A DNA stretch of 64,000 nucleotides from Isoetes taiwanensis. Lineage: Eukaryota; Streptophyta; Lycopodiopsida; Isoetales; Isoetaceae. Every line of letters begins with the position of its first letter. The first letter of the stretch is position 1. The notes below the pieces were generated by a model that searched no databases, was not told the DNA's origin, and saw only the letters and a list, made by a program, of their open reading frames with translations. Shown here one piece after another: positions 24,245 through 35,299 of the stretch. Location of the stretch: positions 2,764,001 to 2,828,000 of the forward strand of contig JAJEKV010000073.1 in assembly GCA_021234155.1 (NCBI GenBank), in the 5' to 3' direction. The position numbers and the translations under genes are program-made.

Positions 24245-25461
24245 CTACTCTAGTGTGGAGGTCCGCAGAATTACTGGGAGGGCGTCCATGAGCATCTCGG
24301 CATAGTCCTTTGCCTGCTCATAATCTAGTCTCAACTGAGGACGGCGAGGGGCTGGCATAGTGGGGGTTCTGGCGGCTTGCCAAACCAGGTCCAAATAAAG
24401 TGGGAGGTGATCTGAGTCGACCTCCTCATCCCGACTGTCTGTGCCCACCCGGAAACGACTGATGAGATGCATATCTTGCGCAACTACGAGCACATAGTCC
24501 ACCACACTAGACCCTCCCCCCTGATTGTCCTGTCTGCATGTGCACTTGCGAGAATCGGGCCATTGTGAAAGGCCATTGCAAATTATCAAGTAAAAAATGC
24601 CACATAGCAGGAGCAACTATCTGCCAAAGCGAGTGACCTGGCTGTCATCCGACTCGCGGGCGGGTTGCTTATGGGCGTAGGCCGCAGACATCGTCGCCGA
24701 GGGGTCAAGTCGCATGGGCTGCTCTACTCCTGTCCGTGCATTGAAATCTCTAAGAAGGACGACCCTACCCAACTGCTGGTGCTGCTGTATGTCATCATAT
24801 AGATCGACATAAGGGTCCATCCTATCCGCATCAGGGTGGCTGCGATAGAAGGTGCTGTCTGCGTGAGGGAAATAACAGGCGGCCAGAAAAAGAGGGTTGC
24901 CACTGGTATTATGCACACGAACCCACAAGTACGGTTGTGCAATGTCGTCTTCCGAGGGTAACCGAATGTGCCAAGGTTGTCCGGTAGTAGCAAGCCACTC
25001 CACCATGACCCCTCCGTCCCGCATGTGTATTGAAGACCGAGAAATGTTGGTAACCCTACAGATCGTAGCTTTGTGCTCCAACATGCTCCCATGTCTCCAT
25101 GAGAAAGATGAGATACATATCGGTACGCCACGGAGTTCGACCGTCCCCTTCGCCAAGGGAAGCCTCGACAATTCCATGAGATCACCCGAGACACAATTCC
25201 TATTTGTCGCCAGGGATGGTATGCGCCCGACTCGAGTCGAGGGGGAGGACGGGAAGCAAGAGGTCGAAAGGAGAAGTAGATGGAGCGGAGGCAAAGATGT
25301 GGGCAGAGGAGGGTGGCAAGTGAGGGAGGTGGAGGAGCAGGAGGGGGGGGGGGTAGGAGAAGCGTAAGGTGGCCACGCGTACCGCGGTTGGGGGGGTGGG
25401 TCCGCAGCAGAAGATAGCGTGTCCGGAAAATGTGCATCCCGCCGAACCAATCTCGCGGCAC
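24245..25461 (-). pseudogene. LINE endonuclease domain, broken
   Basis: This is the apurinic-like endonuclease that nicks the target for target-primed reverse transcription. Two overlapping frames carry VISWNCRGF (start of the domain), WVRVHNTSGNPLFLAACYFP, VVLLRDFNARTG (the catalytic Asp-Phe-Asn motif, with RDFN replacing the usual GDFN), KCTCRQ...VVDYVLV and finally DSDHLPLYL (the SDH motif). The order matches the intact endonuclease frame at 54683-55633. At least two frameshifts interrupt it. Confidence 0.75.
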
Positions 25462-25759
25462 CCCCGGTGGCGAATGCCTCTCGACCCGACAAGCTCATGT
25501 CTGGCGTGCCTCTGTTGCACGGTGTGAGGTCCCCGTCCACGTCTGTGGATGTCCCTTCAAAGATCGGCCCCTCGGCGCAATATGGCATCACGCACTGCAT
25601 CCGCAACCGTGAATATGACAATGTGGTCACGACCGGGCGCCAGCCCCATGACGGGCTGCTCGAGAAATGTGAACGCCCCGGAATGTCATCCGATCGAGAA
25701 TGTGTGTTCGGATGTTGTGGGCTAGACTCTCCTCCCGGGCCGCTACGGCATGCCTCGAA

Positions 25760-26762
25760 CTACCGGGGACAGGGCTCTCCGCCAAGCGCCTCGGAGTTCT
25801 TCAAGGCCCGCGGGTCAAAAGGTGGGCGAGGGCCGGGTCTTTGGCCGGGGTGGTGGTGGTGGCCGGGATGGCGGGAGTGGCCGGAGTATGGCCGGGATGG
25901 CGTGGAGTGGCGGAGGGCGGGCAAAGAAGCGGGGGCCCGGCCGCCGGCTGCGGGAGGCCGTGGGCGGGTAGCGGCCTCGAGCCGCTCTTCCCGCCCCCAG
26001 GAAGTCGGGAGCACGCCCTCTTGCAGGCCTACCGGGCCGCTACATCTCCCCGCCCGCACCGGCCGCAACCGACTCATGAACCCTGTGAGGGGAGACCCCG
26101 CTCTGCTCAGGGATGGTTGCCCACAACCCCGGAGCTCCGTGCTCGAGTAGCTTGGTGCAGAGCTGCTCGAGCCCCAAAGACACGCAAGGCCGAGGGCCGC
26201 TTGCCGCTCCGATCTTACCTCAAGATCTCGGTTGTTCCGTCCGCTCGCGAAGAGCGTACCAAGGCCCCGGCATGGTGGTGGCCGCCTCCACCTCCGACCG
26301 GCCGGTGACACCGCGGACCATCGCTCCCTCGCATTGCGCCCCTCCCTTTGTGTCATGGTGTCCAAAGTGATGAACACGTAGTCCAGGGCGCCCACATGTC
26401 ACCGACTCCGCCCGCCTCGCCTCCGCCGGCGTGCCGTGCCAAGGCCATCTTCCACATGCGGCGGCGGGTCTCCGACACTTTGTGATGCGGTTCTTCTCGA
26501 CCACGATTTGCCTTTTGAGCACATGGGATGCCGAGGACTCCATCTCCACTGCCATGCCAGCCAGGCGGGCACTGTTAGCCTCAATACGTGCACTGTTAGC
26601 CTCCACTGCCGCTTTGACGTGGCTCCAATTCTCTGCCGAGGCAGGAGTTCCTATGTGGTCTGAGCAATCAATCCCTTCCGGCCGGGCTGGCCTCGCTGAG
26701 GGGGCCTTAGCCTTAGCCCGAGCCTCCTTCTTCATGGAGGATGACTCTCCCCTGTCCATGAT
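25760..26762 (-). pseudogene. LINE ORF1-like protein, broken
   Basis: It begins at the reverse-strand ATG at 26762 with MDRGESSSMKKEARAKAKAP, then a heptad-like Ala-rich stretch (AAVEANSARIEANSARLAGM) typical of the coiled coil of LINE ORF1 proteins, the RNA chaperones that coat the transcript. The frame is then shifted. A Ser/Gly/Pro/Arg-rich continuation is visible in another frame down to about 25760. I see no CCHC knuckle. Confidence 0.55.
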
Positions 26763-26882
26763 GGCTGATCGGGACCGTTTGTGCGGGAGATTTGATGTAT
26801 AGGGAGGACTACATTCTTGGTGGCCTTGGCAACAACAATTAAATTTAAGACTAGGGCAGGTCAAGGTTGGATGCTCAAACAT

Positions 26883-27231
26883 CTACTCTAGGCTAGACGA
26901 GAGCAGATCCCCAATATGATGCTACAAATCTCCAAAACATGCTAAGATGCTACAAATAAGACATGATCAGATAACATAAGGATTTTAGAAGTTGGAGGGT
27001 GATTTCCATTTGTGGAAGGAAGGAAGTTAGTAATTTTTTACGTCATAACACTTGGCATGCATCCCTTAGGACATATGACAGTTCATTCTCAGACAACACA
27101 TTGGATTTTATTCTCAGGACACGCTACACATGATTAGACGGCACTCACCCCACTTTGTTCATAGTAGCTAGTGGGTTTTGAACACTAGAGGAATCTGATT
27201 ACAGCGAAACATATATAAATAAAGAGGGAAG
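26883..27231. other. Intergenic, faint LINE-tail scar
   Basis: AT-rich. GGAAGGAAGGAAGTTAG at 27015-27031 followed by TTTTTTACGTCATAACA resembles the GGAA-tailed LINE terminus, but only weakly. Nothing else is visible. Confidence 0.3.
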
Positions 27232-27335
27232 AAGGGGATAAACACCCATGCTGCCCATTACCTCAGATAAACGGGGGAGCCCGGAGGGGCAAGCCCATTT
27301 ATTTGAGGTAATGGGCGAGCAGGGGTTATCCCCTT
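27232..27335. repeat. Fold-back (hairpin) element
   Basis: The left arm carries GGGGATAAACACCCATGCTG and then CCCATTACCTCAGATAAA; the right arm, in reverse complement, carries GGGGATAACCCCTGCTCG and then CCCATTACCTCAAATAAA. The arms are about 38 bp each around a ~26-bp GC-rich loop. It is probably a very small fold-back MITE. No clear target duplication was found. It lies about 0.85 kb upstream of the PETs start codon. Confidence 0.7.
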
Positions 27336-27349
27336 TAACCGGCATGGAA

Positions 27350-27480
27350 GCTGCCTCATCCATAGCTAGGTTATTAGAGTTTCCATAGCTCGGTTATCAC
27401 AGCTTTGGCAGGGCCATAGATCGGTTATCAGAGCTCCAGAGTTCGATTATCAAGTCCTAGCCTAGATTATCAGCATCCGA
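27350..27480. repeat. Short imperfect tandem repeats upstream of PETs
   Basis: Four or five degenerate units of 25-31 bp share CATAGCTCGGTTATCA and GGTTATCAGAGC. They lie 0.7-0.8 kb upstream of the PETs ATG. Whether they bind a regulator cannot be told from one sequence. Confidence 0.5.
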
Positions 27481-28178
27481 GGTTGAATCCAGGGCAAAGA
27501 AAGCCCTCCGAAGCTGAATGGAGGGCAAAGTTGCAAAGCCACCGCTCCTTCCCCGGTTTCCACTTGCCTTTTATGCCCTATCACAGGGCAGCAATCAATG
27601 GCCAGGAATGAGTTGATTTAAAAGCCGGCCTAATTTTCTCTAGGAGGCAAGGATTGATAAATTTTCTAGCGCAAGAAAACATGTAATGCAACCAAATGAG
27701 ACGAAAACATTCCCCTTAAAATTGGTCTACAGAATAGCAGCAACGTAGGAAGCCAAGTTGTACCATTCAAAGGACGTGGGCGCCTAAGTGGATGGGTAGA
27801 GAATCAGCTTAATATAGGATAAGGTGTGGTGCACTCGTCAATGGTCGAGCCTCGCTCCTCCCTTGGCTAGCACTTGTGGGCTATTTGCATTTCCGGTGGT
27901 AAGAGCGCCATACTTGGACGGCTTCTTCACTTCCCTGCTGCTTCTCAGGTTTTTAATACTTACTACACATGCTTTTCCTGCTTCTAAACCACTCGTACAC
28001 TTTGTTTGTAGAATGTTTCGTTCGCTGTGCTATAAGCTTTGTTGCTACTCTGGGAACTCCCATTCATAATCTACATAATCTGCTTTGTTAGGTGGTCAGA
28101 TGTTTTCCACAATTATGAGACAGGCTGCTTCTGCGTTCACAATTTGAAATTGCGGCCAGGTAACTAAAATTTGTAAAG
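27481..28178 (+). promoter_or_regulatory. PETs promoter and 5' leader, possible leader intron
   Basis: There is no coding sequence of note. The part nearest the gene contains several short upstream ATGs (for example 27824) and a possible leader intron from about 27949 (CAG|GTTTTTAATA) to 28091 (TTTGTTAG|GTGG). An in-leader ORF at 27824-28069 is probably not translated as a protein. Confidence 0.35.
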
Positions 28179-31100
28179 ATGACACCAACAACATTGCCAT
28201 GCTCTGCAGGAGCAGTTCAATCTTACCATTCAAATTTTGGTTTAAGAGAAGGAAAGTCAGTGAAAAGAACATCGCAGACTGGACCCTGTCTGGTATCCTT
28301 AGCTAGGTCATATCACAAGGGTAAAACTTCCCGTCTTGGGTTTTGCAAATATAATTTGCCTTGGGTAAGAAAGGTAGGTGGTAGACAGTTTGTGGTTGGG
28401 GTATCGAAATGTGCTTATACAGCGGCTGTGGAGACAGAGGAAGCAGTGGATGGAGCTTCTGCATTGGATGGAGCTACTGCAGTGGATGCAGCTCCTGCAT
28501 TATCTCCAGAAGATGAGAAATTGGAAATAGATACTGGAATTGAAGAGACCCCAGATAACGGGGACCAGGCTAATAAGAAGAGGGCCCCAAGAAGGCCAGT
28601 AAGAAAGATCACAGTTAAGAATGAAGAGCTAATCGTGGGATCTGTTTTTACAGGCATAGTAAAATCCATACAACCATGGGGTGCATTTATCAATATTGGC
28701 GCTTTTGCTGATGGACTAGTGCATATATCTAAAGCAGGTGAAGGCTTTGTAAGAAATATGGAGGATGTTGTGAAGATTGGGCAAGAGGTAAAGGTGAAGG
28801 TTATTGAAGTGGATATGGAACAAAGACGTATTAAGTTGTCAATCAAGGATGTTGAGAAGGAAGGTCAGATTGAACCTGCTACTGAAAGGGCTTCTTCCAG
28901 GTGGGGTACTGGTGAAACTGCTACGCAGAGGCCGAGGGTTCAAGGGAGAGGTTCTCAGGTTAGACAACCTGCAAAGCAGAAGGCAACAACAAAGTTCCAG
29001 AAAGGCCAAACTGTCACTGGGGTTGTAAAGAATTTAACAAGACGTGGTGGATTTGTGCAGCTTCCTGGGGGGGAGGAGGGATTTCTTCACTCAGCAGAAA
29101 TCACACCTGGTGGAGAAGATTTACCAATTGAAAATCTGTTACAGGTGGGACAAGAGGTAAGTGTGCGAATTCTTCGCATTACTGAGGGCAGGCTTAATCT
29201 TTCAATGAAGACCGAGGTTGATTTAAAAAAAATGAATGCAGCAATCAATGATAACGAGGAAGCATGGGCTACCAATGCCTTTGAACTTGCATTTCGAAAG
29301 AATCCTGTCATTAAGCAATATTTAGATGAGACAAAAAAGAATAATAACACAGCTGAAACAACAGAGAAGGTGGATGGTGATGTGGATGAGGCTGGTAGTT
29401 CCTCAATGCAAACGTTGGAAATTGAGAATAAAGAAATCCTGGTTGAAACATCAGCTGATGAGAAGTCAGTAGAATTATCAGATGTAACTGAAACCCCTCC
29501 TCTGGAAAGTGCACAGGAAAGTGTTAACTCTTCAGATGGAGAAGGTTTAATAGAAGGTGGAAGGATAGAAAACACGATAATGACAGAGGAGGAAACTACA
29601 AAAGTGCACCAATCAGTAGATGATAATGTACATGGTAAGAATGAAATTCGAGAAGCTGACATAGAGAATGCTTTGGAATCAGGAGAAGTTGAAAGCAGAA
29701 ATGCTATACTGTCTGATGATAAGTTAAAGCAACCCGACACTGCATTATCAGAAATCAGTGCCAAGCTAGATGAAGCAGATGAAATTGGAGGCAGAGATTC
29801 TGGACCTGCTGTCGAACTTTCTGAAAGAACACCAACTGAAGAGGATAAAGCAAAAAAAGGAGTTGATAGTGCAGTACCAGAAAGCAGTACTCAGCTGGAT
29901 GAGGCAGCTGAAAAACTTTCAGCCACAGCAACTGCTGTTTCTGCAGCATTAGTGAAGCAGCTTCGGGAGGAAACAGGTGCTGGTATGATGGATTGTAAAA
30001 GGGCCCTTACAGAAACAGGGGGAGATATCGAGCATGCATATGAATACCTAAGAAAGAAAGGGCTCGCAGGTGCAGAGAAGAAAGCAAGCAGGTTAGCATC
30101 AGAGGGGGCAGTGGGCAGTTATATACATGATGGTAGAATTGGTGTATTGCTTGAGGTCAACTGTGAAACGGACTTTGTTTCCAGAGGAGAAATCTTCAAG
30201 CAGCTAGTTGATGATCTTTCAATGCAAATTGCAGCAAATCAGCAGGTTGCCTATGTGGCTGTGGAAGACATTCCGCAGGAACTTAAAGACAAAGAATGGG
30301 CAATTGAGATGGAAAGGGAAGACTTACAAACAAAACCTGAGCAAATACGTGCAAAGATTGTTGAAGGCAGAATTACCAAAAGGCTTGGGGATCTTGCATT
30401 ACTAGAGCAACCATTCATTAAAGATGATAATGTGCTTGTGAAAGATTTAATAAAACAGACAGTGGTAACTGTTGGAGAAAACATCCGTATCAGGAGGTTT
30501 GCACGTTTTGTTCTAGGAGAAGGCTTAGAGAAAAGGGAGCATGATTTTGCTGCAGAAGTAGCAGCCCAAACAAAACCAAAAGAGTCAATTCAGGGGACAT
30601 CTGTGGAAGTAAAGACAGATGCTGCCAAAGGAACAATTGATGAAGGGTCAGCTGAAATTGCTAATGGAGGACCATCTAATGTTGTCATTTCAGCTGCCAT
30701 GGTGAAGCAACTGCGGGAGGAAACAGGAACAGGCATGATGGATTGCAAGAAAGCACTTCTTGATTCTGGGGGTGATTATGAAAAGGCTCGGGAGTATCTC
30801 AGAAAGAAAGGTCTTGCAAGTGCAGACAAAAAGGCAAGTAGAATAGCAGCTGAAGGAGCTGTTGGAAGTTATATCCATGATTCTCGTATAGGTGTACTAA
30901 TAGAGGTAAATTCTGAAACTGATTTTGTTGCTAGAGGAGAAATATTTAAGCAGCTCCTTGAAGACCTTGCAATGCAAGTAGTTGCGAACCCCCAGGTTCA
31001 GTTTATTTCAGTGGACGACATTCCTTCAGATGTTAGGCAAAAGGAACGCGAACTTGAAATGCAAAGAGAAGATTTACAAAGCAAGCCAGAGCAAATTAGA

Positions 31101-31331
31101 GAAAAAATTGTTGATGGTCGCATGTCAAAGAGGTTGGGGGACCTTTGTTTGCTTGAACAGCCATTTATCAAGGATGATAGCATTCTTGTGAGGGACTTGA
31201 TAAAACAAACAATTGCGAGCATTGGAGAAAATATCAAAGTGCGGAGGTTTGTCCGTTTTACTCTTGGAGAGGGCCTTGAAAAGAAGAGCCAAAATTTTGC
31301 AGCTGAAGTTGCAGCACAGATCAAGGGCTGA
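28179..31331 (+). CDS. PETs: Chloroplast polyprotein of EF-Ts (PETs), 1050 aa
   Basis: This is the plastid translation elongation factor Ts precursor of green plants, in which S1 RNA-binding domains are fused to two EF-Ts domains (Chlamydomonas PETs; Arabidopsis EMB2726). EF-Ts recycles EF-Tu by nucleotide exchange; the S1-bearing part is known as a plastid ribosome-associated protein (PSRP-7). Residues 1 to about 85 are Ser/Thr/Lys/Arg-rich, a transit peptide. S1 domains lie at about 150-229 ([20 protein letters not shown]) and 274-349. An acidic Glu/Ser-rich linker runs to about 588. EF-Ts 1 starts at A590 ([19 protein letters not shown]) and EF-Ts 2 at A840 ([19 protein letters not shown]); each has the TDFV motif ([18 protein letters not shown]). 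The coding frame is uninterrupted. It is somewhat longer than seed-plant versions, mainly in the linker. The start is the first ATG after an in-frame stop. Confidence 0.97.
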   Translation: MTPTTLPCSAGAVQSYHSNFGLREGKSVKRTSQTGPCLVSLARSYHKGKTSRLGFCKYNLPWVRKVGGRQFVVGVSKCAYTAAVETEEAVDGASALDGATAVDAAPALSPEDEKLEIDTGIEETPDNGDQANKKRAPRRPVRKITVKNEELIVGSVFTGIVKSIQPWGAFINIGAFADGLVHISKAGEGFVRNMEDVVKIGQEVKVKVIEVDMEQRRIKLSIKDVEKEGQIEPATERASSRWGTGETATQRPRVQGRGSQVRQPAKQKATTKFQKGQTVTGVVKNLTRRGGFVQLPGGEEGFLHSAEITPGGEDLPIENLLQVGQEVSVRILRITEGRLNLSMKTEVDLKKMNAAINDNEEAWATNAFELAFRKNPVIKQYLDETKKNNNTAETTEKVDGDVDEAGSSSMQTLEIENKEILVETSADEKSVELSDVTETPPLESAQESVNSSDGEGLIEGGRIENTIMTEEETTKVHQSVDDNVHGKNEIREADIENALESGEVESRNAILSDDKLKQPDTALSEISAKLDEADEIGGRDSGPAVELSERTPTEEDKAKKGVDSAVPESSTQLDEAAEKLSATATAVSAALVKQLREETGAGMMDCKRALTETGGDIEHAYEYLRKKGLAGAEKKASRLASEGAVGSYIHDGRIGVLLEVNCETDFVSRGEIFKQLVDDLSMQIAANQQVAYVAVEDIPQELKDKEWAIEMEREDLQTKPEQIRAKIVEGRITKRLGDLALLEQPFIKDDNVLVKDLIKQTVVTVGENIRIRRFARFVLGEGLEKREHDFAAEVAAQTKPKESIQGTSVEVKTDAAKGTIDEGSAEIANGGPSNVVISAAMVKQLREETGTGMMDCKKALLDSGGDYEKAREYLRKKGLASADKKASRIAAEGAVGSYIHDSRIGVLIEVNSETDFVARGEIFKQLLEDLAMQVVANPQVQFISVDDIPSDVRQKERELEMQREDLQSKPEQIREKIVDGRMSKRLGDLCLLEQPFIKDDSILVRDLIKQTIASIGENIKVRRFVRFTLGEGLEKKSQNFAAEVAAQIKG

Positions 31332-31611
31332 CATTCATTATGACCGTAGTTCAAGTCCCCATATGGTGGTATCTATTTTGTTTGAATATAGATAATGATC
31401 AACAAACAAGTCAGTCCATTCTGTTTTATGTTAAATAAACCTGTCTCCCTCCCATCAGCATTTTGCTTCACTTATACAAAATCAAGGTTGATATTACTAG
31501 AACACTTTCTTGATAGTTATCATTACATAGGTTGTTTGGCATCATTCCAGTGAACACGCATTGTGTTAACTAATGTTGTAGGCATCAAGTGACACCATAC
31601 CGCTTTCAATA
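31332..31611 (+). terminator. PETs 3' UTR region
   Basis: AT-rich trailer with an AATAAAC at 31434-31440, a plausible near-upstream polyadenylation element. It runs up to the tail of the reverse-strand LINE. No gene. Confidence 0.4.
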
Positions 31612-33258
31612 ATGTAAATGTAAATGTAAATATATTGATTAAGCCATTTAGGCATCTATGACAAGATAATCATTCTAAAGCATAAGTAGACTCAAAGTCA
31701 TTCATCAATTAAAACAGGCTCATTATATCTTTCCTTTCCTTCTAGATAGCCGTCACGTATGAACTTAGAAGGTGTATTGGCATTTTAAAAGGATCTTTTA
31801 GAGTGGTTGCCTGAATGCTAGATCTATCTCAAATATCTGCATATGAAGCACATCTCAAGAATGCATGCTCCTTTGTTTCAGCTTCTAGCTCTAAACATCT
31901 AGGACAAAACCTCGGGTTACGAGGAGTACCGTTCCACCTTCTAGTCTCTATATGAAATGTATGTGAAGATAGCCTTAATTGAGAAATTAGCATTCGATTT
32001 CTTGGGAAAGAAGATACTATTGTTCTCTATACTCTTGTAAGTCATCTATCTTAGTCAGACAAGACTTCTTTTTAACATCTCCTTCTAACTCAAGTATCCA
32101 CATTCTCTTCACAACTATTTCAGAAACCTGTGTATGAACCTCTTGAAATTTAAGTGATGTAGGCCAAGTTGCATTAATCAACTATCTTTGTGCCCATTGT
32201 TTAATAGCAAAATACCAGCCTTTACATATAGACTGCTCTAGAGCCAATTTAGGAAATCTATCATGCTCCATATGTAGCACCCTATTAACATAAGTTATGG
32301 TCCTGCAAAGAGCCTCCACCTCTAATGGAGGCATACCCCCTTCTGCTAATAACATCTCGTATGGTGTTTGGGGTTTTACCCCAAATTCTCCAAGCAAGAA
32401 CCTTTTTTGCACCTTTTCTACTCCATTCCAGCTCTTCCTTGATAAGCCAGGGCTCCAGATAGGACTGCCATAAAGGATCACCGGCTTCGCTTGCATGCCA
32501 AATAGCAACCATCTTAAATGCAAATGGTCAAACTTATTAATCCTGCGCTAGTGAAGCATACCATATAGAGCTCGCGGACCTCCTAAGGCTCTCTTTTGGG
32601 CTGCCATATTCCACCTATAATTGTGTGTATTTCAACATCAAGATACTTATAATCCTTCACTCTCTGTAAGGGTATTCCTCCGATAGAAAACGCTGTATGT
32701 CATGCCCGCCAAATACCATATCTTTTGAGTTATGTACACTGGTATACACTTGTTTCTCAACGCAAAAAGCATTTAGAACATTTAAATGCTGCTGCAAGTA
32801 CTAGCTGATTTGGAAATTAATCTATGTCATCTGCAAACAATAGTAATTGAATAACATATTTTCCAAGTCTAGATCGAATAGCACCAGTCTAGCAGAAGCA
32901 TTGCTTACCAGGATTGTCCGATAATTTCTCACTTCATTCTTGCTTCCCGATTTATGGATAGAAATAGTCCTATTGATACACCATTCACCTGGAAAATAGC
33001 CTCTAGGCATTCGTTGCATAAATCAGTTAGCAGTAATTGGAGTTTACCTGCTCCCCACTTGAATAGTTCAACCGAGAGCCCATTAGAATCACTAGCTTTC
33101 CCATTGTTCATTCCCTTAAGAGCATATTCTACATCTAACACAGTAAATACTTCTTTGGCCTCACCTTCAAATATCATTTGCTCTACTTGGGGAGTACTAT
33201 AAAGTTCCTTTACCCAATCTAGAAGCTCAGTCTTTGAGATGTCACCTATTGCTCCCAT
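31612..33258 (-). mobile_element. Decayed LINE with (ATTTAC) tail
   Basis: On the reverse strand: reverse transcriptase start with NNGKASDSNGLSVELFKWG (about 33110), NYRTILVSN, a FADDID box (about 32830), then the thumb/C-terminal region with VILYGSPIWSPGLS, QTPYEMLLAEGGMPPLEVEA and KGWYFAIKQWAQR (32523-32182), and a Cys/His cluster near 31880. The 3' end reads CCTAAATGGCTTAATCAATA followed by ATTTAC repeats (31612-31632). The central palm segment (FDLTKAFD to GCPLSPT) is missing. It belongs to the same clade as the copies at 36333 and 41284. It is a pseudogene with internal deletions. Confidence 0.78.
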
Positions 33259-33337
33259 AGTTTTAGAACAATGTCAAAATATTTTAGGATCAATTTTTTC
33301 AACATGCATCATATTTTTCTAATGTCTCCTACACTAC

Positions 33338-33400
33338 TCTCTCCCTCTCCCTCTCCCTCTCCCTCTCCCTCTCCCTCTCCGTCTCCCTCTCTCTCTCTCT
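33338..33400. repeat. (CCCTCT)n / (CT)n microsatellite, left of Harbinger A
   Basis: Ten or so CCCTCT units pass into pure CT and end exactly at the left inverted repeat of Harbinger A. Pyrimidines are on the plus strand, the same polarity as on the right side of the element. Confidence 0.9.
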
Positions 33401-33734
33401 TGCGTCGGCCACATGCTTGTAAAAAAATCCATCTCTCGTCACATACGGCTCATCCCCTAAATGTACGTATTTTTTTTGCGAGGAGAGGAGAGACAATTGT
33501 CCCTCGAAGCTTAACAGCCTCGGTTATGGGCAAAATTTTTGCTGTTTGCCGGATTTTCGATCCTGCATCCATTCCGGCTGATGAGTTCTTTGTGGGATAA
33601 TTCGACCGTAACGTTCCATTCGGGCGCCAAATTGTGGGATATTCAAGTCTGTTTTTTTCTTGGTTCGGCAGTCTATGTGGGATATTTCATTTCTAGTTTT
33701 GCCTCTCTACGCTTTCAATTCCGGCCGCTAAACC

Positions 33735-35051
33735 ATGGATCCGGTCATTCATGGCATGATTGCCATGCTTTTTCGGGCTTTGACACTCGGATTTGCATTC
33801 CAGAGATACTGTTTGCAGCTACTTGCGCTCAACGAGCTCGAAGACCCAATGACCCTGTTTGATGATGAAGTTTTAGAAGATAACAATGGTTTATTTTTTT
33901 GCGCATCTGCAGCTTTAATAACCAAGAAGATTTTGAATTGCTCCAAGGCAAAGAACACAGTGGGATAATATCGATAACTATGCTTGGAATTGTCTGCCAT
34001 CCTTTGAAGACGATATGTGGCACCAATTTTACAGGATGAAAAGGGCCACATTTGAGAGACTGGTAGGTTTAATTGTGCCTTATCTCGTCAGGCCCGGGAT
34101 TAAAGGAAGGCCCCATGTTGATCCAAGGAAAGCAGTTGCTATGGTTCTGTATTTTCTAGCACACGGGGATATGCCCTTACATGTGGGACAGAGATTTTAT
34201 GTTGGGAAAGCAACAGTGCAAAAATATACCAAGAAAGTCACGCTTGTATTGGCCTCGAAGACAATGCTGTACAAACGGTTTGTTGCTATGCCTACAGGAG
34301 CAAGATTAATTCAGTGTATTAAGGAATTCCATGATGCAACTGGGTTGCCCAATATATATGGTGCAGTTGACGGTTCCCACATCTTTTTATGGAGGAAACC
34401 CAAAAAAAAAAGGATAATGGGGATGACTATTACAGCAGACATAAGAGGCACTCATGTCTCATGCAAGGAATTGTGACACATAGCAGATTGTTTACAAATG
34501 TTTGTGTAATAAGAACAGGTTTAGTCCATGATTCCAACCAGTTCAGGAAGAGCTCCATCTATAATAAAATTGCTTCCAAACAAATTTTGCAAGAACCAGT
34601 GGTGACTCTGAGTTCGCAGAAAACTGAAGAAGGGGCATCCTACTGACCAAGAGGTTCAGGTAACTATTCCACCACTACTATTAGGTGATTCAGCTTATTC
34701 TAGCAGGCCCTTTCTCCTTAAAGTCTTTCCTCAAAATCAGGGTGCTTATGGTAAGTTTAACAAAAGGATTTGTAGGGGCAGAGTGTGTGTAGAAAATGGA
34801 TTTGGCATTGTCAAGGAAAAATTCAGAATTCTGAAACACTTGCCTGTACATGTTGGCAAAGCCTCCAAGATCATACATGCATGTTGTGTTCTTTGGAACT
34901 TAAGACAAGGGCTGGGACATGCTGCCAATTGAAGACGATCCTCCACCAATATATTACTATGAAACAGAAGCCATGAACAAGTCCTTGAAAAAACAAGGTG
35001 ATCAAATGATGCACGTGTTATTTGAGAATCTGGATGGACATGCGATCCTCT
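33735..35051 (+). pseudogene. Harbinger A transposase, frameshifted
   Basis: This is a DDE-type nuclease (DDE_Tnp_4 family of PIF/Harbinger transposases), which would cut at the inverted repeats. It starts MDPVIHGMIAMLFRAL. A TGA interrupts the region matching RRFWVAPRQ in element C. The frame resumes with DNYAWNCLPSFEDDMW, a helix-turn-helix-like region (HVGQRFYVGKATVQKYTKKV) and GAVDGSHIFLW (first catalytic Asp). An A-run at about 34400-34409 shifts the frame. Further on are LLGDSAY (second Asp) and VENGFGIVKEKFRIL (catalytic Glu). A small deletion near 34903 removes WNFCIMED-type sequence found in B. All three catalytic residues survive but in different frames. Confidence 0.85.
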
Positions 35052-35299
35052 GAATGAATTTTGTAGCCAATAAAATGAAATCCATAATTCAATTCTATTC
35101 AATTTGACCTCTTTAATTCTCTGTCCTGCATCTTTACAGAATGATGAAAAGATAAATATGTTTGAAGCATAAGTTTAGAGCTTAATTTCTAACACATAGA
35201 TTAGAGCTCAAAACATTTCATTATCAATACTGAACAGCCTGTTACAGACATTGTGAGTCAAATGACTTCACATTAATAAACACAGAAGACTATAAGAAA

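Larger units (their letters stand above)
21693..26882 (-). mobile_element. GC-rich LINE with GGAA microsatellite tail
   Basis: About 5.2 kb, strikingly richer in G+C than everything around it. On the reverse strand it shows, in order, an ORF1-like region with a coiled coil (about 26762-25760), an APE-type endonuclease (about 25250-24380), reverse transcriptase (about 23820-22900), a C-terminal region with a Cys/His cluster (about 22300-21990), then CCATAGACCGATTGGTCT, GTGGACGATAAAA and (TTCC)n at its 3' end (21693-21735). Many frameshifts break the second ORF, so the copy is dead. The exact 5' end is uncertain; sequence composition returns to AT-rich near 26882, and I found no target duplication. 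Confidence 0.82.

Noticed and set aside
21940-26802. Forward-strand ORFs in the GC-rich region, up to 243 codons
   Set aside because: Reverse-strand endonuclease and reverse transcriptase motifs explain the region; the forward frames reflect high G+C.
28415-31354. ORFs antisense or shifted within PETs, up to 225 codons
   Set aside because: Shadows of a long, biased coding sequence; no independent motifs.
33880-33925. Possible 27-nt intron in Harbinger A/B transposases (AATG|GT...GCAG)
   Set aside because: Far shorter than plant introns can be; the simpler reading is decay.
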